Shown piece by piece: positions 8,549 to 17,624 of a DNA stretch of 46,083 nt; the stretch's first letter is position 1; each line of letters starts with the position of its first letter. The notes beneath the pieces were generated by a model, which was not told the DNA's origin, made no database searches, and saw nothing but the letters and a program-made list of their open reading frames with translations. A program made the translations under genes and the position numbers. This DNA is from Defluviimonas salinarum (GTDB lineage: Bacteria; Pseudomonadota; Alphaproteobacteria; Rhodobacterales; Rhodobacteraceae), in assembly GCF_026013545.1 (NCBI RefSeq), contig NZ_JAPDOG010000029.1, positions 1-46,083 on the forward strand. Reading direction: 5' to 3'.

Positions 8549-8812
8549 CTACCGCGCTGCCTCGTCGAGGAGGTGGCGCACCCAGTGTCCCGCGGCCCAG
8601 GTCGCGGGGATGCCCAAGGGCAGCGAGAGCCAGAGCGTGGTGACCGGCGACAGCGCGGTGAGCCCGATCGCCTGACCCATCAGCGCCAGCATGAAGAGGT
8701 TGATCGCCACCGCGGCGGCGGCGAAGGGATAGAGCAGCAGCCCGAGCTTCCAGACCGGCCAACGGCCCTCAATGGCTGGTGCCGTCCGAGAAGGTGATCT
8801 TGTTCCAGACAT
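8549..8812 (-). CDS. Small two-helix membrane protein at the end of the nir operon
   Basis: An 87-residue frame with two predicted membrane segments (LGLLLYPFAAAAVAINLFML and LSPVTTLWLSLPLGIPATWA), a basic stretch before the first and a charged C-terminus (HLLDEAAR). The only in-frame ATG overlaps the 3' end of nirN by 44 bases. The native start may be a rarer codon nearer residue 20, since the first ~18 residues are compositionally odd. It is the last gene of the nir operon before the palindromic repeat. I do not recognise a named family. Position suggests a minor accessory role in heme d1 or nitrite reductase assembly, but nothing in the sequence proves it. Confidence 0.6.
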   Translation of the reverse strand: MSGTRSPSRTAPAIEGRWPVWKLGLLLYPFAAAAVAINLFMLALMGQAIGLTALSPVTTLWLSLPLGIPATWAAGHWVRHLLDEAAR

Positions 8813-10325
8813 TGTACTTTCCTGAGGGCTTGCGCATCGGCAGCCGCTTCACCTCTTCGAAGGTCTTGGCGTCATAGACGATGACCGCGCCGTCATCCTC
8901 CCAGATCGAGACCAGCGCATGGCTGCCGTCGCGGGTGAACTCGGTATGGGCGACGGTCTTGCCCGGCGCCGGGTTGAGCGTCTTCACGATCTCCAGCGTC
9001 TCCTTGTCGATGATCTGCATCGCGTCCTTGTTCGGCCCGAAGAAGACATCGGCCCAGACATAGGGGCTGTTTTCATGGCTCCTGAGGAAGAAGCCCGGCC
9101 CCTCGGTCTCGATCGTCGTCAAGATCGTCCAGTCGTCGATGTCGATCACAGAGAGCACGCCCTCCTTCAGATGCGGCGTCGCCATCACCCGGTGGCCGCC
9201 CCGCATCCAGGAGATGCCCGAGCCGAGATGCGGCATCCCCGGCAGCGGCAGTTCCGCGATCGGCCGGCCGACGATGAGGTTGACGACGACTCCCTTGTCG
9301 CCCGCGCGGCTCGCGCCGATCAGGTTGGCGTAGTCGGGGGTAAAGAAGAAATCGTCGAGCGGCTCGTCCACCATGATCCGGCGCCGCGCGAACAGCCCCT
9401 GTTCCGCGGCGAGCGATTCCTCCATCCCGGCCTCGAAACTGTGGACGAAGCCCTCGTGATAGGGCCCGGCATCCGGGTCGGTCGCGACCTCCCAGATCTC
9501 CGGCGTGTCCTTGAGGGCGAGGACGAAGCTCTTGCGTTCCGGCGCCTGGTAGACGGCGGAGACGCGCGAGGCAGTGCCGTCGCGGCCGATGACGTCGATC
9601 ACCTTCGCGACGCTCAGATCCTCGGTCGAGAGGATCGTCAGCGTCATCGGCAGGTAGTTGGCGACCGCAAGCCACTTGCCGTCATGGCTCATCGCGATGT
9701 TGCGGGAGTTGAGCCCGGCGCGGACCCGGCCGACCTCGTGGAGCGACCAGATATCGTATTTCTGCACCCAGCCGTCGCGCGACATGATGAAGACGTAGCG
9801 GCCGTCGGGCGAGAATTTCGGGCCGCCGTGAACCGCGAAGGGCGTGGCGAAGCGGTCGAGCACATCGAACGTGTCTCCGTCGAGCACGCTGACATGGTGA
9901 TCGCCGGTCTCGACCACGAGCGTGATGTTCATCGGATCGCCCGAAAAGACCGGCGCTGCGGCCGGGGTGTAGTCGGCCACCATCTCGCGGGTGCCGTCGA
10001 TGTCGGCCTCGGTCCATTCCGGCACCTCGGCGAGCGGTTCGCCGAGATGGGCGGCAAGTGCCGCGATGTCCTCGGCCCGGAGCGTTTCGGCGAAGGCGGG
10101 CATCTGCGTCGCCGGGCGGCCGTGGGCGATGACGTCCTCGACGGCGGGGCCGCGCATGCGGCCCAAGGTCTCGGGGATCAGCGCGGGGCCGGTGCCGCCG
10201 AGGCGGTTCTCGCCGTGGCAGCTCGCGCAGTGCTCGGAGTAGAGCGCGGCGGGATCGGCGAGGGCGGGGGCGGAGGCCAGCGCGAGCGCGGCGAGGAGGC
10301 TAGAAGAAACGGTGCGCAGGATCAT
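8769..10325 (-). CDS. nirN: NirN, periplasmic dihydro-heme d1 dehydrogenase
   Basis: A 518-residue NirS-like protein that performs the last dehydrogenation of heme d1 (dihydro-d1 to d1) and helps hand it to NirS. A Sec signal ([17 protein letters not shown]) is followed by a class I cytochrome c domain with CASCH (C33, C36, H37) and a Met-bearing [12 protein letters not shown], then an eight-bladed propeller ([20 protein letters not shown] to the C-terminal [16 protein letters not shown]). It differs from NirS by its shorter N-terminus and by the gene order after nirJ. The start overlaps the end of nirJ by 26 bases. Confidence 0.9.
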   Translation of the reverse strand: MILRTVSSSLLAALALASAPALADPAALYSEHCASCHGENRLGGTGPALIPETLGRMRGPAVEDVIAHGRPATQMPAFAETLRAEDIAALAAHLGEPLAEVPEWTEADIDGTREMVADYTPAAAPVFSGDPMNITLVVETGDHHVSVLDGDTFDVLDRFATPFAVHGGPKFSPDGRYVFIMSRDGWVQKYDIWSLHEVGRVRAGLNSRNIAMSHDGKWLAVANYLPMTLTILSTEDLSVAKVIDVIGRDGTASRVSAVYQAPERKSFVLALKDTPEIWEVATDPDAGPYHEGFVHSFEAGMEESLAAEQGLFARRRIMVDEPLDDFFFTPDYANLIGASRAGDKGVVVNLIVGRPIAELPLPGMPHLGSGISWMRGGHRVMATPHLKEGVLSVIDIDDWTILTTIETEGPGFFLRSHENSPYVWADVFFGPNKDAMQIIDKETLEIVKTLNPAPGKTVAHTEFTRDGSHALVSIWEDDGAVIVYDAKTFEEVKRLPMRKPSGKYNVWNKITFSDGTSH

Positions 10326-11511
10326 GGCTCTTGCCCCGGAAGGGTGCGACGGTGAGACGGTCGGACTCCTCGACGCCGATTTCCTCGGCGGAAAGGTAGC
10401 AGGCGGGGTCCTCGGCCCAGGGATCGCCGGTCAGCTGCAGGGCGCGGATGCGGGTATTGCCGCCGCAAACCTCCTTGAAGGCGCAGGCGCCGCAGCGGCC
10501 CTTGAGGGGGCGCGGGCGCTGGCGCAGCGTCGCGAGCATCGGGTCCGCCCCGGTCCAGAGCGAAGAGAAGGGCTCGGTCTTAACGCTGCCGATCGTGTAG
10601 TCGGACCAGTAAGTGTCCGGGTGCACGCGGCCCTGGTGGTCGATATTCGCGACCCCGAGGCCCGAGGAATTGCCACCCCAGGCTTCCAGATGCGCCCGCA
10701 CATGCGCGGCCTTGCCCGCATCGAAGTTGCGCTCGACCCAGCGCAGGAAATAGACCGCGTCGGCGTCGTTGTTGCCGGTGACGATCTCCAGCGGCCGGCC
10801 CTTCGAGACCGCGTCCCAGGCGCGGTCGATCAGGAGGTCCATCGCACGGCGGGTGCGCTGGTGATCGGTGTCCTCGCCCCGGTGCTTGTCGCCGCGCCCG
10901 GCGTAGACGAGGTGCGAGAGGTAGAACTTGTCCACCCCCTCGGCCTCGCAGAGGTCAAGCATCCCGGGCAGGTCCTCGGCATTGCTCTCGGTAATGGTGA
11001 AGCGCAGGCCGACCTTGATGCCTTGCGCCTTGCAGTCGCGCACGCCCTGAAGCGCCTCGGCATAGGCTCCCTCGACGCCCCGGAACCAGTCGTTCCGCTC
11101 GCCGATCCCGTCGAGCGAGATGCCGACATAGTCGAAGCCGAGATCGGCCACCCGCCGCGCGGTATCGCCGGTCAGCTTGGTGCCATTCGTCGACAGCGAC
11201 AGGTGGCGGAACTTCAGGTCGCGGGCGCGTTCGGCCAGCTCGAAGAAGTCGAAGCGCGACAGGGGCTCGCCGCCCGAGAGGATCAGCGCGAAGACGCCGA
11301 ATTCGTGCAGGTCGTCGAGCACACCCATCGCCTGTTCGTGGGAAAGCTCGCCGGGGAAATGCACGTCCGCCGAGGTCGTGTAGCAATGGCGGCAGCGCAG
11401 GTTGCAGCGCCGGGTCAGGTTCCAGATCACCACCGGCTTCACTGGACCGGTGCGGCGACGCACCGGGGTCGGGTGGACAAGCTCCTGCATGTACTGGGTC
11501 AGCCGGAACAT
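10300..11511 (-). CDS. nirJ: NirJ, heme d1 biosynthesis radical SAM enzyme
   Basis: A 403-residue cytoplasmic radical SAM protein that replaces the propionates of 12,18-didecarboxysiroheme with keto groups during heme d1 synthesis. The radical SAM cluster motif C-x3-C-x2-C is at C36, C40 and C43 ([16 protein letters not shown]). [19 protein letters not shown] is the SAM-binding GGEP motif, and a C-terminal SPASM/twitch-like cysteine set ([20 protein letters not shown] and a later Cys in [10 protein letters not shown]) may bind a second cluster. It begins one base after the nirH stop and overlaps nirN at its end, so it is translated as part of the same operon. Confidence 0.93.
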   Translation of the reverse strand: MFRLTQYMQELVHPTPVRRRTGPVKPVVIWNLTRRCNLRCRHCYTTSADVHFPGELSHEQAMGVLDDLHEFGVFALILSGGEPLSRFDFFELAERARDLKFRHLSLSTNGTKLTGDTARRVADLGFDYVGISLDGIGERNDWFRGVEGAYAEALQGVRDCKAQGIKVGLRFTITESNAEDLPGMLDLCEAEGVDKFYLSHLVYAGRGDKHRGEDTDHQRTRRAMDLLIDRAWDAVSKGRPLEIVTGNNDADAVYFLRWVERNFDAGKAAHVRAHLEAWGGNSSGLGVANIDHQGRVHPDTYWSDYTIGSVKTEPFSSLWTGADPMLATLRQRPRPLKGRCGACAFKEVCGGNTRIRALQLTGDPWAEDPACYLSAEEIGVEESDRLTVAPFRGKSHDPAHRFF

Positions 11512-11512
11512 T

Positions 11513-12001
11513 CTAGCCTCCTTCCGTCTTCAGCCTGAGGCCGGTCTTTTTCAGGATCCGCGTCGAATAGAGGATATCCGAGGCGCGGAGCGCGTCGCCG
11601 AGAAGCGCCGCGATCTCGGTGCGCAGCGCCTCCACCTCGTCCCGCGTGGTGCCGTGGATCATCGCGAAGAGGTTGTAGGGCCAGCCGGGCAGGGCGCGGG
11701 GGCGCAGGTAGCAATGCGACACGAAGGGAAGCGCCCCGACCGTCGCGCCAAGCCGCTCGGCGGCCTCGTCGGCGACGTCCCAGACGCTCATCCCGTTCGC
11801 GGCCATCCCGAGCGCGTAATGGTTGGGCGCGAGCGCGATGCGGCGGATGATACCGCGGCCCTGCATCGCCGAGAGCCGCCCGAGGAGTTCGTCCTCGGGG
11901 ATATCCAGCCGGTCGGCCAGTTCGGCATAGGGCTCGGCCACCAGCGGCAGCCCGGCTTGGGTCGCTTCGATGATCCGGCGGTCGGTTGCGTCGATCCTCA
12001 T
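11513..12001 (-). CDS. nirH: NirH, siroheme decarboxylase subunit
   Basis: A 162-residue AsnC-like protein of the NirDLGH complex, which decarboxylates siroheme to 12,18-didecarboxysiroheme. An Lrp/AsnC-type HTH-like N-terminus ([20 protein letters not shown], then [20 protein letters not shown]) is followed by [20 protein letters not shown], with a conserved His, and by [20 protein letters not shown]. The start MRIDATDRR at 12001 overlaps the nirG stop by ATGA. The longer upstream frame is a shadow. The HTH-like part is a structural relic of the family and not evidence of DNA binding. H versus L assignment rests on gene order. Confidence 0.87.
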   Translation of the reverse strand: MRIDATDRRIIEATQAGLPLVAEPYAELADRLDIPEDELLGRLSAMQGRGIIRRIALAPNHYALGMAANGMSVWDVADEAAERLGATVGALPFVSHCYLRPRALPGWPYNLFAMIHGTTRDEVEALRTEIAALLGDALRASDILYSTRILKKTGLRLKTEGG

Positions 12002-12471
12002 GCCGTCACCCGGAAGCCGATGAAGAATTCCTTCAGTTTCGGGAAGCGCAGGACCGGGAGCCCGGTCGCGGCATCGATCCTCCCGGCGGTGGCGGCGATC
12101 TCCTCCGGCGTCGCGGTTGCCAGCACGAACCACATGTTGAGCCGGTGGCTGCGGGCGTAGTTGTGGGCGACCTCGGGGAAGGCGTTGACGATCTCGGTAA
12201 CGCGGTCGAACTGCGCCTCGGGCACCGCCATCGCGCAGAGGCAGAAGGCGCCACCCATCGCTTCGGCGTCATAGAACGGGCCGAAGCGGGTGACCGCGCC
12301 GATCTCCTTCAGGCGGGCGATGCGGTCGATCAGCTCCTGTTCGGCAAGGCCCAATGCCGCGCCGGCCTCGGCGAAAGGTCTGGGGGCAATCGGAAAGCCC
12401 TCCTGCAGCGCGTTGAGGATGCGCCGGTCGGTCGCGTCGAGCGCGCCTTCGGGGAGGGCTGCGCGTCTCAT
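11998..12471 (-). CDS. nirG: NirG, siroheme decarboxylase subunit
   Basis: A 157-residue NirDLGH-family protein. It has LDATDRRILNALQEGFPIAP, a second HTH-like helix pair, and the typical VTRFGPFYDAEAMGGAFCLC segment, followed by HNYARSHRLNMWFVLATATP and the C-terminal LRFPKLKEFFIGFRV, which is the NirG/NirD version of the family end. It overlaps its neighbours on both sides by ATGA, which implies coupled translation and stoichiometric synthesis with NirDL and NirH. Acts in the cytoplasm in heme d1 synthesis. Confidence 0.88.
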   Translation of the reverse strand: MRRAALPEGALDATDRRILNALQEGFPIAPRPFAEAGAALGLAEQELIDRIARLKEIGAVTRFGPFYDAEAMGGAFCLCAMAVPEAQFDRVTEIVNAFPEVAHNYARSHRLNMWFVLATATPEEIAATAGRIDAATGLPVLRFPKLKEFFIGFRVTA

Positions 12472-13460
12472 GCCGCCACCGTGCCGCGGTCGTGAACCAG
12501 CGCACCGGTCTGCTTGAAACAGCGCAGCGAAAAGAGGACCTCGTGGTCCTTGTCCCTAAGCTCGGGCAGGTCGGCCGCGCCCGTGAGGATGTCGAGCGCC
12601 TCGCTGCGGGTGCGGGCGTGGATCATCGAATAGAGCCGGTAGCGCCATTTCCCCGGCGCCGGGCGGCGCTGGTAGCAGAGCGTGACGCCGGGATAGCTGG
12701 CGAGCGCGGGGCCCGCCCGGTCGATCTCGGCCTCCGGCACGTCCCACACGACCATCGCGTTCGAGCGCCAGCCGATGGCGCGGTGGCGCACGATGATGCC
12801 GAGCCGGGTGAGGATGCGCGCCTCGGTCAGGGCCCGGAGCCGCGAGATCACCTCCATCTCCGCCCGGCCGAGATCGTCGCCAAGCGCCGCGAAGGGGCGC
12901 GCGACCAGCGCGAGCCCGTCAGTCATCGCCTGGATTATCGCGCCGTCGTCGGGACGGATGGCGCTGAGGTCGGCCGGGGCGGAGGCCGGCGGCATCCGCC
13001 TTTCGCCCTCGAGCGGGAAGCCGAGATCGACGTTGAAGGCGCGGACAAGCGGCAGGTCGAGGACCCTCAAGCCGGTGCGCTTCTCGATCCGCGCGAGGGT
13101 CGCGTCGAGATGAAGCCGGTCGGGCCCGGTGCCGACGAACCAGAGATTGAGCGCATTTTCGCGCAGGTACGAATGATTTACCCCCGGTTCGGCGCCGACG
13201 ATGGCGGCGACTTCGTCGACGCGTAGGTCGGGCACCTCCATCGCCGCGAGCGTCGAGGCACCGATCGTGTTCGGCCGGCAGGTGCCGCCGACGCGGGCGA
13301 TGGCGCCCATCGCGGCAAGGTGGCGGAGCCGCGCCAACACCTCCTCCTCCGACAGCCCGAGCGCGGCACCGATCTCGGCGAAGGGATGCGGCACGAGCGG
13401 CAGGTCGCGCTGCCAGGCCTCGATCAGCCGCTTGTCCTCGGGGCGCAGCATCATCGTCAT
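12468..13460 (-). CDS. nirDL: NirDL fusion, siroheme decarboxylase subunits D and L in one polypeptide
   Basis: A 330-residue protein, twice the length of a single NirDLGH subunit. The first half (to ~160) carries LIEAWQRDLPLVPHPFAEIG, VGGTCRPNTIGASTLAAMEV and the end motif LPLVRAFNVDLGFPL, a NirD-type domain. The second half (from ~168) carries IIQAMTDGLALVARPFAALG, LGIIVRHRAIGWRSNAMVVW and CYQRRPAPGKWRYRLYSMIH, a NirL/NirH-type domain. A proline/alanine-rich linker (residues ~155-168) joins them. Fused nirDL genes are known from Paracoccus and relatives, whereas Pseudomonas has separate genes. It starts 2 bases after the nirF stop. Confidence 0.9.
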   Translation of the reverse strand: MTMMLRPEDKRLIEAWQRDLPLVPHPFAEIGAALGLSEEEVLARLRHLAAMGAIARVGGTCRPNTIGASTLAAMEVPDLRVDEVAAIVGAEPGVNHSYLRENALNLWFVGTGPDRLHLDATLARIEKRTGLRVLDLPLVRAFNVDLGFPLEGERRMPPASAPADLSAIRPDDGAIIQAMTDGLALVARPFAALGDDLGRAEMEVISRLRALTEARILTRLGIIVRHRAIGWRSNAMVVWDVPEAEIDRAGPALASYPGVTLCYQRRPAPGKWRYRLYSMIHARTRSEALDILTGAADLPELRDKDHEVLFSLRCFKQTGALVHDRGTVAA

Positions 13461-13462
13461 GG

Positions 13463-14602
13463 TCACAGTCCCGTCCGGTGGGCGCGGGCGGTGAAGAAGA
13501 TGCCCGAGGGGCTTTCCGCCGCCACCTCGCCCAGTTTCTCGAAGGTCTCGGTGTCGTAGATGTCGACGCGGTTCTCGTCGCGGACCGAGATCCAGACCTC
13601 GTGGCCGCGCGGCGTGAACTCCATGTGGAGGACGGCGGGGCCGGGTTTCATCTCGTGGATCACCTCGTGCGTCATCCGGTCGATCACCTGCACGGTGTCG
13701 TTCAGTGGATGGGCGAAGTTGACCCAGACCTGGCGCCCGTCGGGGCGCGCCATCGCGAAGACCGGCTGGCCGTGGGTCTGGGTGCGACCTGTCTCGGTGA
13801 AGTCGCTGGCGTCGATCCACAGGACCTCGTGATGGCCGACCGCGGGCAGGACGAACTCGCCCGCCGCCTCGGCCCAGCCCTCCAGATGCGGCATCTTGTA
13901 GACCGGCAACTCCTCCTCGCCGCGGCCGTAGCCGGGCAGCACCCGGATCGGCTCCGGCGTTTCGTCCCAGAGGTCGAGCGCGGTCAGGCCGTCCTCGCCG
14001 AAAAGCCCGGTGATGTAGGTCCGCCCGTCGCCGGCGAGAAGCGCGTCATAGGGATTGGTGCCCATGCCGGTGACCTTGGTGATCGCCGGTTCGGCCCCCT
14101 TCATGTCGGCGATCCAGGTCTCGCCCTTGTCCCAGAGCGTGAAGACGAAGCGCCGGCCGGGCGCATCGACGAGGCCGATAGTTTTCGACGCCGTCGGGAT
14201 GTCGGCGACCATCTCCAGCGTTTTGGCGTCGAAGACCCGGACCCCGCCCGGCTCGTAGTTCGAGACCGCGACGAGCGTGCCGTCATCCGAGATCGCGCCG
14301 CCGATCGAGTTGCCGGCCTGCAGGACGCGGGCGACGATCTCGCGGCTGAGGATGTCGACCTTGGAGAGCCCGCCGTCGCGGCCGAAGACATAGGCATAAC
14401 GTTCGTCCGGTGAATAGACGAGCGAGGCGTGCGAAAGGTCGCCCAGACCTTCGATCCGTCCGATCGCGGCGCGGTCGGACTGGTCGACGACGACGAGCGA
14501 GCCGGTCGCCCGCTCGACGATGAGGCCGAGATCGCCGGTCGCGCGGTATTCGTCGGCCAGCGCGGGCGTCGCCATGAGGAGGGCAAGAAGCACGTATTTC
14601 AT
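13463..14602 (-). CDS. nirF: NirF, heme d1 biosynthesis propeller protein
   Basis: A 379-residue NirS-like propeller protein without a heme c domain. An N-terminal signal (MKYVLLALLMATPALA) directs it to the periplasm, where NirF is thought to act between NirJ and NirN in forming the d1 side chain. Repeating propeller strands are visible, for example YAYVFGRDGGLSKVDILSRE, LVAVSNYEPGGVRVFDAKTL, LPVYKMPHLEGWAEAAGEFV and HMEFTPRGHEVWISVRDENR. The start at 14602 follows the signal-peptide logic and overlaps the nirC stop by four bases. The upstream open frame is a shadow. Confidence 0.9.
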   Translation of the reverse strand: MKYVLLALLMATPALADEYRATGDLGLIVERATGSLVVVDQSDRAAIGRIEGLGDLSHASLVYSPDERYAYVFGRDGGLSKVDILSREIVARVLQAGNSIGGAISDDGTLVAVSNYEPGGVRVFDAKTLEMVADIPTASKTIGLVDAPGRRFVFTLWDKGETWIADMKGAEPAITKVTGMGTNPYDALLAGDGRTYITGLFGEDGLTALDLWDETPEPIRVLPGYGRGEEELPVYKMPHLEGWAEAAGEFVLPAVGHHEVLWIDASDFTETGRTQTHGQPVFAMARPDGRQVWVNFAHPLNDTVQVIDRMTHEVIHEMKPGPAVLHMEFTPRGHEVWISVRDENRVDIYDTETFEKLGEVAAESPSGIFFTARAHRTGL

Positions 14603-14904
14603 TGCGACGGGTCCTTGAGGTAACGGGCGATCCAGAGCGCCTCCTCCTCGGTGAGGAGCGGCCGCCACGGGGGCATTGCCGTTCCGGGCACGCCGTCGAG
14701 GATGATCGAGGCGAGGCCCTCGGGTTCGGCATCGGCCAGGACCTCGGGCGTGAGCGGCGATCCGAGCCCGCCCTTCAGCGTCAGCCCGTGGCAGGAGCCG
14801 CAATCCTGCGCGACCAGCCGTTCGAGGCGGGCCGCGTCGGTGGCCTCCATCGCCGCGGCGGGCAGGGCGAGGCCGAGGATCGCGAGGGCGAGGAGGCTAC
14901 GCAT
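14599..14904 (-). CDS. nirC: NirC, small periplasmic cytochrome c of the nir operon
   Basis: A 101-residue protein with a signal peptide (MRSLLALAILGLALPAAA) and a class I c-type cytochrome with DCGSCH (C35, C38, H39) and a likely Met ligand in GVPGTAMPPWRPLL. NirC can donate electrons to NirS and is implicated in heme d1 maturation. The start at 14904 lies inside the nirE stop region (overlap of 8 bases, ATGCGTAG), and the stop overlaps nirF. This makes it the smallest member of the coupled string. Confidence 0.9.
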   Translation of the reverse strand: MRSLLALAILGLALPAAAMEATDAARLERLVAQDCGSCHGLTLKGGLGSPLTPEVLADAEPEGLASIILDGVPGTAMPPWRPLLTEEEALWIARYLKDPSQ

Positions 14905-15670
14905 TGGCCACCATCGGCAGGTCGGTGAGGAGTTCGGGCAGCGGCTGGGCCACGCAGAGCGAGACGACCTCGCCGACGATGAAAAGGACCGGCGCCTCCA
15001 GTCCGGCGGCCTCCTCGGCCACCTGCGACAGCGTCGAGACGACGCGAGCCTCGCGCGGCGTGGTCGCCGAGGCGACCGCCATCGCGGGCAGATCGGCGGG
15101 TCGGCCACGGCGGATGAGTTCGGCGGCGATCGCGGCCATGGTCGCGGCGCCCATGTAGATCACGAGCGTCGTGTCGGGCCGGGCGAGCCCGTCCCAGTCG
15201 AGGTCGAGTGCGGCATCGGCGGCACGGTGCCCGGTGACGTAGCGCACGCCGGTCGCGAGGCCGCGATGGGTGAGCGGCACGCCGGTGGTGCTGGCCGCTC
15301 CTTGAGCGGCGGTGATGCCGGGAACGTAGTCATGCGCAATGCCGGCATCGCGGAGCGCCTCTGCCTCCTCGGAGCCGCGCCCGAAGATCAGGGGGTCGCC
15401 GCCCTTGAGGCGCACGACATTGAGCCCCTGGCGGGCGAGATCGACGAGGAGCCGGTTGATCGCCTCCTGCGGCATCGTGTGGTGACTGGTGGCCTTGCCG
15501 ACGGAAATCCGCCGCGTCGCGGCCGGGATCAGCGCCATGATCTCGGGCGAGACGAGGCGGTCGTACACAATCACGTCGGCTTCGGAAAGAAGTCGGTGGG
15601 CGCGGAGCGTCAGAAGCTCCGGGTCGCCCGGCCCGGCGCCGACGAGATGGACCTGACCCTCGGTTGTCAT
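14897..15670 (-). CDS. nirE: NirE, uroporphyrinogen-III C-methyltransferase
   Basis: A 257-residue SAM-dependent enzyme making precorrin-2 from uroporphyrinogen III as the entry step to heme d1. Signature motifs are VHLVGAGPGDPELLTLRAH (glycine-rich SAM loop), VIVYDRLVS, VRLKGGDPLIFGRGSEEAEA, the YVPGITAAQGAASTTGVPLT box and a C-terminal PVLFIVGEVVSL. It corresponds to a CobA/SUMT without the CysG dehydrogenase/chelatase part. It lies 66 bases downstream of nirS, separated by a perfect hairpin that may lower its expression relative to nirS. Confidence 0.93.
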   Translation of the reverse strand: MTTEGQVHLVGAGPGDPELLTLRAHRLLSEADVIVYDRLVSPEIMALIPAATRRISVGKATSHHTMPQEAINRLLVDLARQGLNVVRLKGGDPLIFGRGSEEAEALRDAGIAHDYVPGITAAQGAASTTGVPLTHRGLATGVRYVTGHRAADAALDLDWDGLARPDTTLVIYMGAATMAAIAAELIRRGRPADLPAMAVASATTPREARVVSTLSQVAEEAAGLEAPVLFIVGEVVSLCVAQPLPELLTDLPMVANA

Positions 15671-15702
15671 CGCAGCGGCACTCCGGTTCGGCTGGCTTGG
15701 GA

Positions 15703-15728
15703 GGGGAGGGCCGCTACCGGCCCTCCCC
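15703..15728 (-). terminator. Strong hairpin between nirS and nirE (attenuator/processing site)
   Basis: An exact 11-bp inverted repeat (GGGGAGGGCCG / CGGCCCTCCCC) with a CTAC loop starts 9 bases after the nirS stop. There is no U-run on the nirS strand, so it is more likely a partial terminator or a 3'-end stabiliser than a full stop. It would let nirS transcript exceed that of the heme d1 synthesis genes. The stem is seen directly; the role is inferred. Confidence 0.65.
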
Positions 15729-15736
15729 GAAAGGTG

Positions 15737-17567
<1,831 letters not shown>

Positions 17568-17624
17568 GGTAGACAAAATCCCCCCGGCGCAGTTTGGCGC
17601 GACAGTCCGAGCCCGGAGGCTCCG

